This document shows, in pieces, positions 1 to 5,701 of a stretch of 5,941 bases of DNA; within the stretch, counting starts at the first letter, position 1, and every line of letters begins with the position of its first letter. The stretch comes from Chloroflexota bacterium. Lineage in GTDB: Bacteria > Chloroflexota > UBA6077 > JACCZL01. Where the stretch lies: contig JADLFM010000199.1 of assembly GCA_020845495.1 (NCBI GenBank), positions 1 through 5,941 of the forward strand. Direction: 5' to 3'. The notes beneath the pieces are model-generated. The model was not told where the DNA came from. It saw only the letters and a list, made by a program, of their open reading frames with translations, and ran no database searches. Made by a program: the position numbers and the translations under genes.

Positions 1-1
1 C

Positions 2-1375
2 CAGGAAGGTCAGCACACCGGATCCGACGGCGATCAGCACCAGCCAGTGGGCGGCCCGATCGGCCAGTTTCTGGGCCGGCGGCTTGCTGTTCTGGGCCGT
101 CTCGACCATCCGGACGATCTGGGCCAGTGCTGTGTCCGCCCCGACTTTCGTGGCCTTGAACCGCAAGGTGCCTGACTGGTTGATGGTGCCGGCGATCACC
201 TCGTCGCCGGGTCCCTTCTCAACGGGCACGCTCTCGCCGGTGACCATGCTCTCGTCGACAGCCGATCGCCCGTCGACGACCGTGCCGTCGACCGGAACGC
301 GATCACCTGGCTTGAGTACGATCGTCTCTCCGACCACCACCTCGGCAACCGGCACCTCGACCTGACGGCCATCGCGCTCGACGGTAGCCGTGGGCGGGGT
401 GAGGTCCAGCAGCGCGCGCACGGCGTCAGACGAGCCGCGCCGGGCCTTCATCTCCATCCAGTGCCCGAACAGGAGGAAGACCGCCAGCATGACGGATGCT
501 TCGTAGAACGTCTCCTGGCCGGGCGACAGAATGGTGAGCCCGAGGCTGAACAAGTACGAGACGAGGATCCCCAGGCTGACCAGCACGCTCATGTTCAGGA
601 CGCGCGAGCGGAGAGAGTAGTACGCACCAATGTGGAAGACGCTGCTCGTCCAGAGGGCGATTGGCGTCGAGAAGAGCAGCATCACCCAGTCGTGCGGGAC
701 GCCAAACGGCGTCGGCAGCATCAGGCCGAGCAGGTTGGTCGCCAGCGGCGAATAGAGCACCACCGGTATCGCCAGGACCAGACTGATCCAGAACCGCCGC
801 CGCATGTCGGCTTCCATGGCGGCGGCCATACGCGGGTCCGACATATCGTGGCCAGCATGACCGCCGTGCCCCATCGCTTCATGGTCCATCTCCGCCGTCG
901 CGCCGTGGCCCATTGCCTCGTGGTCCATCGGCTCAGCATGCCCCATGGCAGCGTGGTCGACGGTCGGGGAAGATACTCCGGCGTGGCCTGCATGAGCGGC
1001 GGCCCGGTCGCCATCGGACGGCCGAGCGGTGTGAGCGTGGGCGTGGGCCGAGACCTGGGGCTTCGGCAGCGGGACACTGTTCCGTTCTCCGCAGCCTTGT
1101 GCGACGAGCTCAGCAAGCTCTTCAGCCGTCACCATCCCTTCGTGAACCTGCACATGGGCCACCTGATGCAGGCCGTCGACGTGCACACCTGTGACGTGCG
1201 GGTGCTGGCGCAGGCGCTGCTCGACACAGGCTTCGCAGGCCTCGCAGGCCAGCGGCCCGGTGTCAACGCTGAGCGTGGCAATGGAGGGTTCGGCAGGGGG
1301 CTGGTGCGTAGCGGTTGCAGCCGGTGCCGCCACACCACGGTCATGGAGATGATGGTCGTGCGGCATATCGGTCAT
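2..1375 (-). CDS. Heavy-metal (probable copper) translocating P1B-type ATPase, N-terminal part
   Basis: ATP-driven inner-membrane metal exporter, cut by the left edge: 458 codons are visible. In order: a His-rich start (H6, H8, H9, H11); an HMA-like domain at about 32-95 whose metal loop carries C44, C47 and C50 instead of one CxxC pair; a His/Met-rich linker at 110-178 with three MGH-type repeats; four membrane helices at about 195-216, 228-250, 259-283 and 289-306; and an actuator domain at about 325-420 with the TGES loop at 379-382. A fifth helix begins near 444. The CPx helix, the DKTGT phosphorylation site and the nucleotide-binding domain lie outside the window, so metal specificity cannot be read directly. 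The His-rich N-terminus favours the CopB-like (P1B-3) group, but Cu+, Ag+ or another metal remains possible. The ATG at 1375-1373 has a GGAGG nine bases upstream; a second in-frame ATG lies three codons in. The TetR gene upstream has the same orientation. Confidence 0.93.
   Translation of the reverse strand, partial: MTDMPHDHHLHDRGVAAPAATATHQPPAEPSIATLSVDTGPLACEACEACVEQRLRQHPHVTGVHVDGLHQVAHVQVHEGMVTAEELAELVAQGCGERNSVPLPKPQVSAHAHAHTARPSDGDRAAAHAGHAGVSSPTVDHAAMGHAEPMDHEAMGHGATAEMDHEAMGHGGHAGHDMSDPRMAAAMEADMRRRFWISLVLAIPVVLYSPLATNLLGLMLPTPFGVPHDWVMLLFSTPIALWTSSVFHIGAYYSLRSRVLNMSVLVSLGILVSYLFSLGLTILSPGQETFYEASVMLAVFLLFGHWMEMKARRGSSDAVRALLDLTPPTATVERDGRQVEVPVAEVVVGETIVLKPGDRVPVDGTVVDGRSAVDESMVTGESVPVEKGPGDEVIAGTINQSGTLRFKATKVGADTALAQIVRMVETAQNSKPPAQKLADRAAHWLVLIAVGSGVLTFL
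863..928 (-). repeat. His/Met-rich tandem repeat in the ATPase N-terminus
   Basis: Two 27-base copies (902-928 and 863-889) encode the same peptide, MDHEAMGHG (residues 150-158 and 163-171). They differ at four bases, all in third codon positions, so the peptide has been kept while the DNA diverged. A looser third copy, DHAAMGH, precedes them at residues 140-146. His- and Met-rich repeats of this kind are typical of copper- or silver-handling N-termini; metal binding here is inferred. Confidence 0.75.
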
Positions 1376-1384
1376 CGTTGAGGG

Positions 1385-1389
1385 CCTCC
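1385..1389 (-). promoter_or_regulatory. Ribosome binding site of the P-type ATPase
   Basis: GGAGG on the minus strand, nine bases before the ATG at 1375-1373. It supports that start over the in-frame ATG three codons downstream. The ATPase leader (1376-1565) also contains a 5-bp inverted repeat, GACGC at 1413-1417 and GCGTC at 1423-1427. I could not identify a clear -10/-35 pair there, so the ATPase may be co-transcribed with the TetR gene or use a promoter I cannot recognise. Confidence 0.6.
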
Positions 1390-1565
1390 GGGAGGGTAGT
1401 CTCACACTCAATGACGCAGTGCGCGTCCCGGGTTACAGACGGCCTCCTCTCACAGGGGAACGGCGAACAGGAACGACGTCTTCCATTCAAGTGATGATGA
1501 CGTGCCGGCCTCACGGCGAAGCGGCTAACAGCTCCTCGACCGACACAACTCCGGGCCAGCTCACT

Positions 1566-2135
1566 CTAGGATCGGTGGCGCAATCCCGACAGCGTGACCG
1601 AAACAAGGCGCTGTACCGCTGCCTGGGTGGGCAGGCTGCTCGCCGCGGAGAGTGCCTGGACGCAGAATGTCGCAAGCTCGTCAGGCGGAACATCGCCCCG
1701 AACTTCTCCGGTCACGGTGGCTGCGGCCAGGAGGTCGCGAATAAGGTCGCGAAGTCGTTCATGGGCTCGAGCGACGTGTTCACCGCGATGGAGCGCCGCT
1801 GCGGACTCAGTGCCATGGTGCTCGTGACAGATCATCGCGTAGGCTTGGAGCACTGCTTCGAGCCGACCGCCAGCATCGCCAGCACGGTCCGCAAGCGCCG
1901 CGAGATACCCAAGATGGTGATCGATCTGACGTTCGTGCCAGGCGACCAGTATCGGCTCGACGCCCGAGAAGTACTTGTACAGGGTCGCGCGTCCGATGCC
2001 GGTCTCCTCGGCAATCTGCGACATCGTCACCGAGCGCAGACCCTGCTCGGCTACCAGCTTCGCGGTGGCGTCCAGAATGGCATCGCGCACCTCACGGCGG
2101 TGCGTAGCGATCGTTTGATTCCATAACTTCGGCAC
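1566..2135 (-). CDS. TetR/AcrR-family transcriptional regulator
   Basis: A 189-residue cytoplasmic DNA-binding regulator of normal TetR length. The N-terminal domain (about 12-70) has the family's three-helix layout, with the helix-turn-helix at about 36-56 and the recognition-helix signature IGRATLYKYF at 47-56. The C-terminal part (about 75-185) is an all-helical ligand/dimerisation domain with several His and one Cys (H84/H85 region, C107, H109, H110 approximately), but no ligand can be assigned. The start is GTG at 2135-2133: a TAA sits two codons upstream in frame, so the protein cannot extend further, and the nearby ATG at 2149-2147 is in another frame. I see no good Shine-Dalgarno, so initiation may be weak or near-leaderless. 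It lies upstream of the metal ATPase in the same orientation (190-base gap) and is divergent from the two membrane-protein genes. By family habit it would repress itself and one or both neighbours; that is inference. Confidence 0.92.
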   Translation of the reverse strand: MPKLWNQTIATHRREVRDAILDATAKLVAEQGLRSVTMSQIAEETGIGRATLYKYFSGVEPILVAWHERQIDHHLGYLAALADRAGDAGGRLEAVLQAYAMICHEHHGTESAAALHRGEHVARAHERLRDLIRDLLAAATVTGEVRGDVPPDELATFCVQALSAASSLPTQAAVQRLVSVTLSGLRHRS

Positions 2136-2271
2136 GATTTAGTGTACATGACGGTATCAACACGACACGGCCGCTCGATCATCATACACTATGATTTGAT
2201 AATAGACAGAGTGTCTGGAAAAATGGAGCTGATGGCGAGCTGTGCAACTGTGCGAGGCGGAGGAGTCAGGC
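2136..2271. promoter_or_regulatory. Divergent promoter region between the TetR gene and the membrane-protein pair
   Basis: A 136-base spacer with a clear AT-richer island at about 2181-2225. It holds two short perfect inverted repeats, ATCATA-cac-TATGAT (2181-2195) and AGACA-gag-TGTCT (2204-2216), both plausible TetR operators. Hexamers resembling -10 boxes occur on both strands: TATGAT (2190-2195) and GATAAT (2198-2203) on plus, TATTAT (2204-2199) on minus. None has a strong -35 partner at 17 bases, so exact promoters are not assigned. The palindromes overlap these candidate boxes, as expected for repressor control in both directions. Confidence 0.55.
2259..2265 (+). promoter_or_regulatory. 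Ribosome binding site of the small membrane protein
   Basis: GGAGGAG ends six bases before the ATG at 2272. This strong site decides the start in favour of 2272 over the in-frame GTG at 2242, which lies upstream of it. Confidence 0.7.
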
Positions 2272-2490
2272 ATGTCCGACAGACCCTACGAGTCCGATAG
2301 GCTCGACGAGGCTGAAGCCCAACCGATATGCGATCTGAGCTACACCACGCCACGCTGGGTGAAAGCGTTCGGCGTGGCCGCCGTCGTCGTGGTCCTGCTG
2401 GTTGTCGTCCTGCACCTCAGTGGCGTCGGTGGAATGCCCGGCCCCGGTCTCCACACCATTCCCGCCGAGCAAGGCCTGCAACGACCATGA
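2272..2490 (+). CDS. Small single-pass membrane protein, unknown function
   Basis: A 72-residue protein. Residues 1-28 are polar and acidic, with one Cys (C20). One very hydrophobic valine-rich helix at about 30-50 ends in HLSG. A short Gly/Pro-rich tail follows (about 51-72). The charge pattern (acidic N-terminus, R28/K31 just before the helix) does not look like a cleavable signal peptide; I see no signal peptidase site I would trust. The start at ATG 2272 follows a strong GGAGGAG. Its stop overlaps the next gene's start (ATGA, 2487-2490), so the two are almost certainly one operon and probably translationally coupled. I recall similar short TM proteins placed before four-TM membrane proteins in other high-GC bacteria, but I cannot name the family. 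A helper subunit or assembly factor for its neighbour is a guess. Confidence 0.75.
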   Translation: MSDRPYESDRLDEAEAQPICDLSYTTPRWVKAFGVAAVVVVLLVVVLHLSGVGGMPGPGLHTIPAEQGLQRP

Positions 2491-3005
2491 CGATGAGTCC
2501 CGCCCTGCGGAAGCTGGCACTCACCGTCCATCTCCTGTCCTCGGTCGGCTGGATCGGCGCGGTCATCGCGTACCTGGCGCTAGGCGTCTCGGCGGTGACG
2601 AGTGTTGACGCCGACAAGGTGCGTGGCGCATGGATCGCGATGGAGCTGACCGGCTGGTACGTCATTGTCCCACTGGCGCTCGCCGCCCTGTTGACCGGGC
2701 TCGTGATGTCACTCGGAACGTCGTGGGGCCTGTTTCGGCACTACTGGGTCGTGATCAGCCTCACGCTGACGACGCTCTCTACCGTCATCTTGCTGCTGCA
2801 TATGCCGACCGTGAGCGCGCTGGCCGAGGCAGCGCGCATGGCAGACAGCAACCATCTCGGTACACTCGGCGGTGACCTTTTCCACGCCGGCGGTGGGCTG
2901 CTCGTGTTGCTCGTCGTCATGGTTCTCAACGTGTACAAGCCGCGGGGACTGACGCCGTACGGGTGGCGCATGCAGCTCGGTCAGCGTACACGTTCCCGGC
3001 CGTAG
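2487..3005 (+). CDS. Four-TM integral membrane protein with conserved-looking histidines (DUF2269-like)
   Basis: A 172-residue membrane protein with four predicted helices at about 10-37, 51-76, 86-107 and 131-148, and a basic C-terminal tail. The first helix carries the signature VHLLSSVGWIG (14-24). A His followed some seven residues later by W-x-G is a pattern I know from CopD-type copper proteins, DUF2269 proteins and HemJ-like heme proteins. Further histidines sit at H85 (start of TM3), H105 (end of TM3, in LLLHMP) and H133 (start of TM4, in FHAGGG), so a buried heme or metal site is possible. The start is the ATG at 2487, which overlaps the upstream gene's stop; an ATG two codons on (2493) is an alternative. 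The reading frame stays open upstream to 2328, but that part overlaps the small membrane gene and is not membrane-like. The DUF2269-like label is by resemblance; the function is unknown. Confidence 0.85.
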   Translation: MTMSPALRKLALTVHLLSSVGWIGAVIAYLALGVSAVTSVDADKVRGAWIAMELTGWYVIVPLALAALLTGLVMSLGTSWGLFRHYWVVISLTLTTLSTVILLLHMPTVSALAEAARMADSNHLGTLGGDLFHAGGGLLVLLVVMVLNVYKPRGLTPYGWRMQLGQRTRSRP

Positions 3006-3038
3006 CGACGGCGACTCCTGGTTTCCTCGATGGGCAGA

Positions 3039-3055
3039 CGCGGCCTGGCGCCGCG
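3039..3055. terminator. Possible bidirectional hairpin between convergent genes
   Basis: A 6-bp GC-only stem, CGCGGC and GCCGCG around a five-base loop, lies in the 51-base gap between the converging membrane-protein and sigma-factor genes. The position suits a shared terminator, but no T-tract follows on either strand, so intrinsic termination is uncertain. Confidence 0.35.
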
Positions 3056-3056
3056 C

Positions 3057-3632
3057 TCAGTGGCGGGCATGCTCATTCGACCGACACGTGCAATCCAGGC
3101 AACCATGATCAGCGCACGTCCGGCACACCGCCTCGAGCTCACGGCGAAGGGCCTGTCGCGCTCGATGCCGCCGCACTTTCAGATTGTTCGGAGTGATGCC
3201 CAGTCGGGCAGCGGCCACCTCTGGCGCCTCACCGCCAAGCTCGACCGCGTGGATGAGGTCGGCGTACTCTGCTTTCAGGGTCGGAATGAGCCGCTCGAAG
3301 CACCCGCACAGCGCCATCTCATCGTCCGACTCGGCAGCTACTTCGGGAACCTCGGATGTCACGACGCGGGCTTGTTCGGCGCCGCGGCGCCGGTACGCGT
3401 CGACGACGGCATTCTGAAGCACTCGATAGAACCAGGGAATCAGGCGCTCGTCGTCGCGTAGATCTGGTGCCGCTCGGAGGGCGCGCAGCAGGCTATCCTG
3501 CAGGATGTCTTCAGCCAGCTCGGGATCGTGAACGCGTCTGCGAACGTAGCCAAGAAACTGACCACGCGCGTCGGCCAGCCGTGTCTCGGCGCTTCCAGCT
3601 CGATGGTCGTGAAGTTTCATGAGAGTCTTCAT
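3057..3632 (-). CDS. ECF sigma-70 family factor with C-terminal Cys-rich tail (CorE-like layout)
   Basis: A 191-residue RNA polymerase sigma factor. Region 2 spans about 23-83, including DPELAEDILQDSLLRAL (36-52) and the WFYRVLQNAVVDAYRRR stretch (67-83). Region 4 spans about 112-167, with a helix-turn-helix around AAARLGITPNNLKVRRHRAR. Two cysteine clusters stand out: a CGC pair (109-111) just before region 4, and a tail with C170, C173, C178, C181 and C183 (CxxC-x4-CxxCxC). From memory, the CorE-like ECF factors of Myxococcus xanthus have a C-terminal Cys-rich domain that senses copper or Cd/Zn directly, without an anti-sigma factor. No anti-sigma gene is visible here, which fits. The start is uncertain: ATG 3632 gives a normal ECF length, ATG 3620 would be four codons shorter, and the frame stays open to an ATG at 3764. 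None has a good Shine-Dalgarno. I prefer 3632 because the 44-codon extension has no sigma-like sequence and overlaps probable regulatory DNA. It converges on the membrane-protein operon. Confidence 0.88.
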   Translation of the reverse strand: MKTLMKLHDHRAGSAETRLADARGQFLGYVRRRVHDPELAEDILQDSLLRALRAAPDLRDDERLIPWFYRVLQNAVVDAYRRRGAEQARVVTSEVPEVAAESDDEMALCGCFERLIPTLKAEYADLIHAVELGGEAPEVAAARLGITPNNLKVRRHRARQALRRELEAVCRTCADHGCLDCTCRSNEHARH

Positions 3633-3979
3633 GCCCGGTGGTGCGCCACCGTGGGATGAAAATGTCTTCCTGCGGCACTGGTCCCACTCGAAGGGGGCCA
3701 GGTTATTTTCATAGCAGCGTCCTGGACTCATGCCGGTAGCGGCCATGTCGCCCACCGGGTCCACCGGCGACGATACCGGCCGTCAAGGTGGCCAGGCAAG
3801 CATACTGGAGCAGTGCTGACCGGAGCCGGACCGTCAGGTGTCACGCCGTCAGCAGCTTCGGGAGTGGACGAACTCTTACGAGGCCAACTGGAGCTCCGCC
3901 GTCAAATTCGTTGCTTTCTATTGGGGGAGTCCGCTGAGTTGCTGTCGGTATCGGATACTCCCGTTCGCCGACAGTTGGG
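3633..3979. other. Gene-poor gap with the sigma-factor leader and inverted repeats
   Basis: No convincing gene on either strand. The right-hand start region of the sigma factor (3633-3764) holds a 6-bp stem-loop at 3636-3651 (CGGTGG, four-base loop, CCACCG), three bases before the preferred start codon. It also holds an 8-bp inverted repeat, ATGAAAAT at 3656-3663 and ATTTTCAT at 3705-3712. The AT-rich patch near 3703-3713 (TATGAAAAT read on minus) is the best promoter-like site. The remainder (3765-3979) has plus-strand open frames that run on into the nuclease gene's antisense. Their peptides resemble nothing I know, so I treat them as chance or decayed sequence. Confidence 0.6.
3942..3974 (-). 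terminator. Stem-loop just after the McrC-like gene
   Basis: A 7-bp inverted repeat, CTGTCGG (3942-3948) and CCGACAG (3968-3974), encloses 19 bases and begins five bases past the nuclease stop codon. A second, overlapping palindrome, GTATC-g-GATAC (3948-3958), shares one arm base with it. The position suits a terminator for the minus-strand nuclease operon, but there is no T-run after the stem, so it could also be a protein site or a transcript-stabilising hairpin. Confidence 0.35.
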
Positions 3980-5638
3980 TCACTCCTCGCGAGGGCGCTC
4001 AGGAGCGAGAAGCCGAGCTAGCACGGACCTCAGCTCGGCGGCGCCACCATCATCAGGTCGTAAGGGGATGGCGCCCACACCGTCCAGTTCGGCTGGCACG
4101 CCACGCAAATCGAGAGCAGTTTCACCGGCCGCCGAGAAGAAGCGGACGTCATCGCCGGGATAGACGATCCACACGGACCGAGAATTCGGGATTGCGTCAC
4201 GGTACGTGTGCATCTTGTACAGGTCGCCGCGCTTGAAGGTGCCGCGCCGCTCCTCTGCCTCTTCGGCATCGTCCGCTTCGGTTGAGAGCATGCCGTCCAC
4301 GCGGTCGAGCTTGAACTTGGCATCAAACAGGTGGAGGCGAGGACTCGGTCCGTCTGGCATCTCCAACACGATGTCGGGGCGCAGGGGAACCGAATAGGAG
4401 CGTCGCCCGGCCGAACGAGAACGGGAGAACGTCACGTTGTAGGAGACTCGCGTGCCATTGGCCCACGTGACGACAAAGGCGCGGTGAACGGACATGGCCA
4501 GATCGTCGGCGCGTGGCCGGTCAGCAGCGATCGGGGGGCCGAGCAGCCTTGCGACCTCGCCAACAATGGCGAAGTAGCACCAGAGCTCGTACAACTCGGC
4601 GATGTCCTTGGTTTCGAGGAGCCGCTGTACGAGGCGGTCGTCGAGTGGCACCCGTGCGGCCAGTCGCAGCCGCGAAAAGTGGCCGAGGACCTCGCGATAG
4701 CCCCGGCGACGCTGGAGTACCGTCGATGCGACCGGCACGTGGCCCATTGAGCCGATGCCGTCCCAGAACGGATCGCGCACGATGGGACGCAGTGCGAGCT
4801 CCATGGCATCACAATCAGTCACGAGTCGCTGGCAGAACATCGTGGTCTGCGGCGGGCGTCTGGCAACGCGGCGCATCCCATCGATGATGCCGAGGGCCTG
4901 ATCGATGAAGGTCTTGACGAAGCGGTTCTCCGGTGTGTCGTCGGTGCTTCGCACGTACCGCTCTTCGATGCGGGTGGGGACCTGGCCGCGCAGGCGACGC
5001 GCGAGCGGCAGGCGAGCAGCGGTCTCTGGAGGCAAGGAGATCGGGCGGCCGGCGCCGGCGGCGATCTTACTCAGTGCGAGCGCGTCGACGTATCGGGCTT
5101 GTTCTAGCGGTACGTCGCGACGAATTCGCTCGAGGCGGCGATGGGGCTCGCGCAGGACGAGGTTGAGTGCCGGGAGCAGACGCTCAGCATCAATAGCTCG
5201 TTCCGACAGGACGTGTCGAAGGTAGACGAAGGCGTGATAGAGCACGTCCTCGCGCGCCGCCACGCTCCGGTCGAATGGCAGTGCGCTGGACGTACCGGCC
5301 GCGAAGGGTAGTGCGCTCGCAACCAGTGTCAGCTCCCTCAACATCGCGTCGAAGTGCTGCTCGCCCCACTTGCCGGAGACGACCTCAATCCGCCCGAGGA
5401 TCGGCACATCAAAGAACCCGACCGCGTTCCCGAAATCAACCAGGAGCAGATCCGGCGCCAGCTTCTCGGCGACCGGACCGAGCGAACTGGCGAGGGTCTC
5501 GATCACACTCGACTGCGCGGCCAGCAGCCACTGGACCTCGGCCTGGAGGATCAGGCCGTCCTGGCCATGCCGGGGCTCGGGACCATTTGGCCGGCGGGGC
5601 CGGATCTCGATCGTCACGCCATCGTGGGAGAGGATCAC
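3980..5638 (-). CDS. McrC-like DUF2357 + PD-(D/E)XK nuclease
   Basis: A 552-residue protein with the layout of the nuclease subunit of McrBC-type restriction systems. An N-terminal DUF2357-type region covers about 1-380, with family-typical stretches DTPENRFVK (234-242) and KDIAELYELWCYF (344-356). A C-terminal PD-(D/E)XK domain covers about 390-545. The catalytic residues appear intact: D422 in RPDIVLE, D439 and K441 in FDAKFK, then the helix DLYKMHTYRDA (472-482). In known systems this subunit is driven by a McrB-type AAA+ GTPase and cuts modified or foreign DNA; no such partner is fully in the window. The start is GTG at 5638-5636, with no good Shine-Dalgarno. The same frame is open for 21 codons above it to the TAG at 5704-5702 but offers no ATG, GTG or TTG. 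Expression may therefore depend on coupling to the upstream gene. Nuclease class is well supported; modification specificity and partner are unknown. Confidence 0.87.
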   Translation of the reverse strand: MILSHDGVTIEIRPRRPNGPEPRHGQDGLILQAEVQWLLAAQSSVIETLASSLGPVAEKLAPDLLLVDFGNAVGFFDVPILGRIEVVSGKWGEQHFDAMLRELTLVASALPFAAGTSSALPFDRSVAAREDVLYHAFVYLRHVLSERAIDAERLLPALNLVLREPHRRLERIRRDVPLEQARYVDALALSKIAAGAGRPISLPPETAARLPLARRLRGQVPTRIEERYVRSTDDTPENRFVKTFIDQALGIIDGMRRVARRPPQTTMFCQRLVTDCDAMELALRPIVRDPFWDGIGSMGHVPVASTVLQRRRGYREVLGHFSRLRLAARVPLDDRLVQRLLETKDIAELYELWCYFAIVGEVARLLGPPIAADRPRADDLAMSVHRAFVVTWANGTRVSYNVTFSRSRSAGRRSYSVPLRPDIVLEMPDGPSPRLHLFDAKFKLDRVDGMLSTEADDAEEAEERRGTFKRGDLYKMHTYRDAIPNSRSVWIVYPGDDVRFFSAAGETALDLRGVPAELDGVGAIPLRPDDGGAAELRSVLARLLAPERPREE

Positions 5639-5701
5639 CTGCTGGACCGCTGGTACGACGTCGACATGCTCCTTCTCGATGCCATTTCGGAACCTACTTG
5701 G

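Noticed and set aside
863..958. Short repeats considered as a CRISPR or intergenic repeat
   Set aside because: The copies are coding, in frame, differ only at third codon positions and make His/Met-rich peptide repeats.
461..1381. 306-codon open frame on the plus strand
   Set aside because: It is antisense to the well-supported P-type ATPase. Its peptide is a low-complexity Arg/Gln/His mix with no domain, as expected from the shadow of a His-rich GC-rich gene.
1419..2126. 235-codon open frame on the plus strand
   Set aside because: It lies antisense to the TetR gene, whose helix-turn-helix is unmistakable. The plus-strand peptide has no recognisable fold.
2242..2271. GTG start extending the small membrane protein by ten residues
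   Set aside because: The extension would contain the GGAGGAG ribosome binding site that fits the ATG at 2272.
2328..2486. Upstream extension of the four-TM protein
   Set aside because: It overlaps the small membrane gene and encodes an Arg/Pro-rich stretch unlike the rest. The ATGA overlap at 2487 is the natural start.
3838..4236. 132-codon plus-strand open frame, possible gene in the gap
   Set aside because: More than half is antisense to the nuclease, and the unique part resembles no protein I know and lacks a ribosome binding site. Another frame from 3813 is equally open, suggesting chance.
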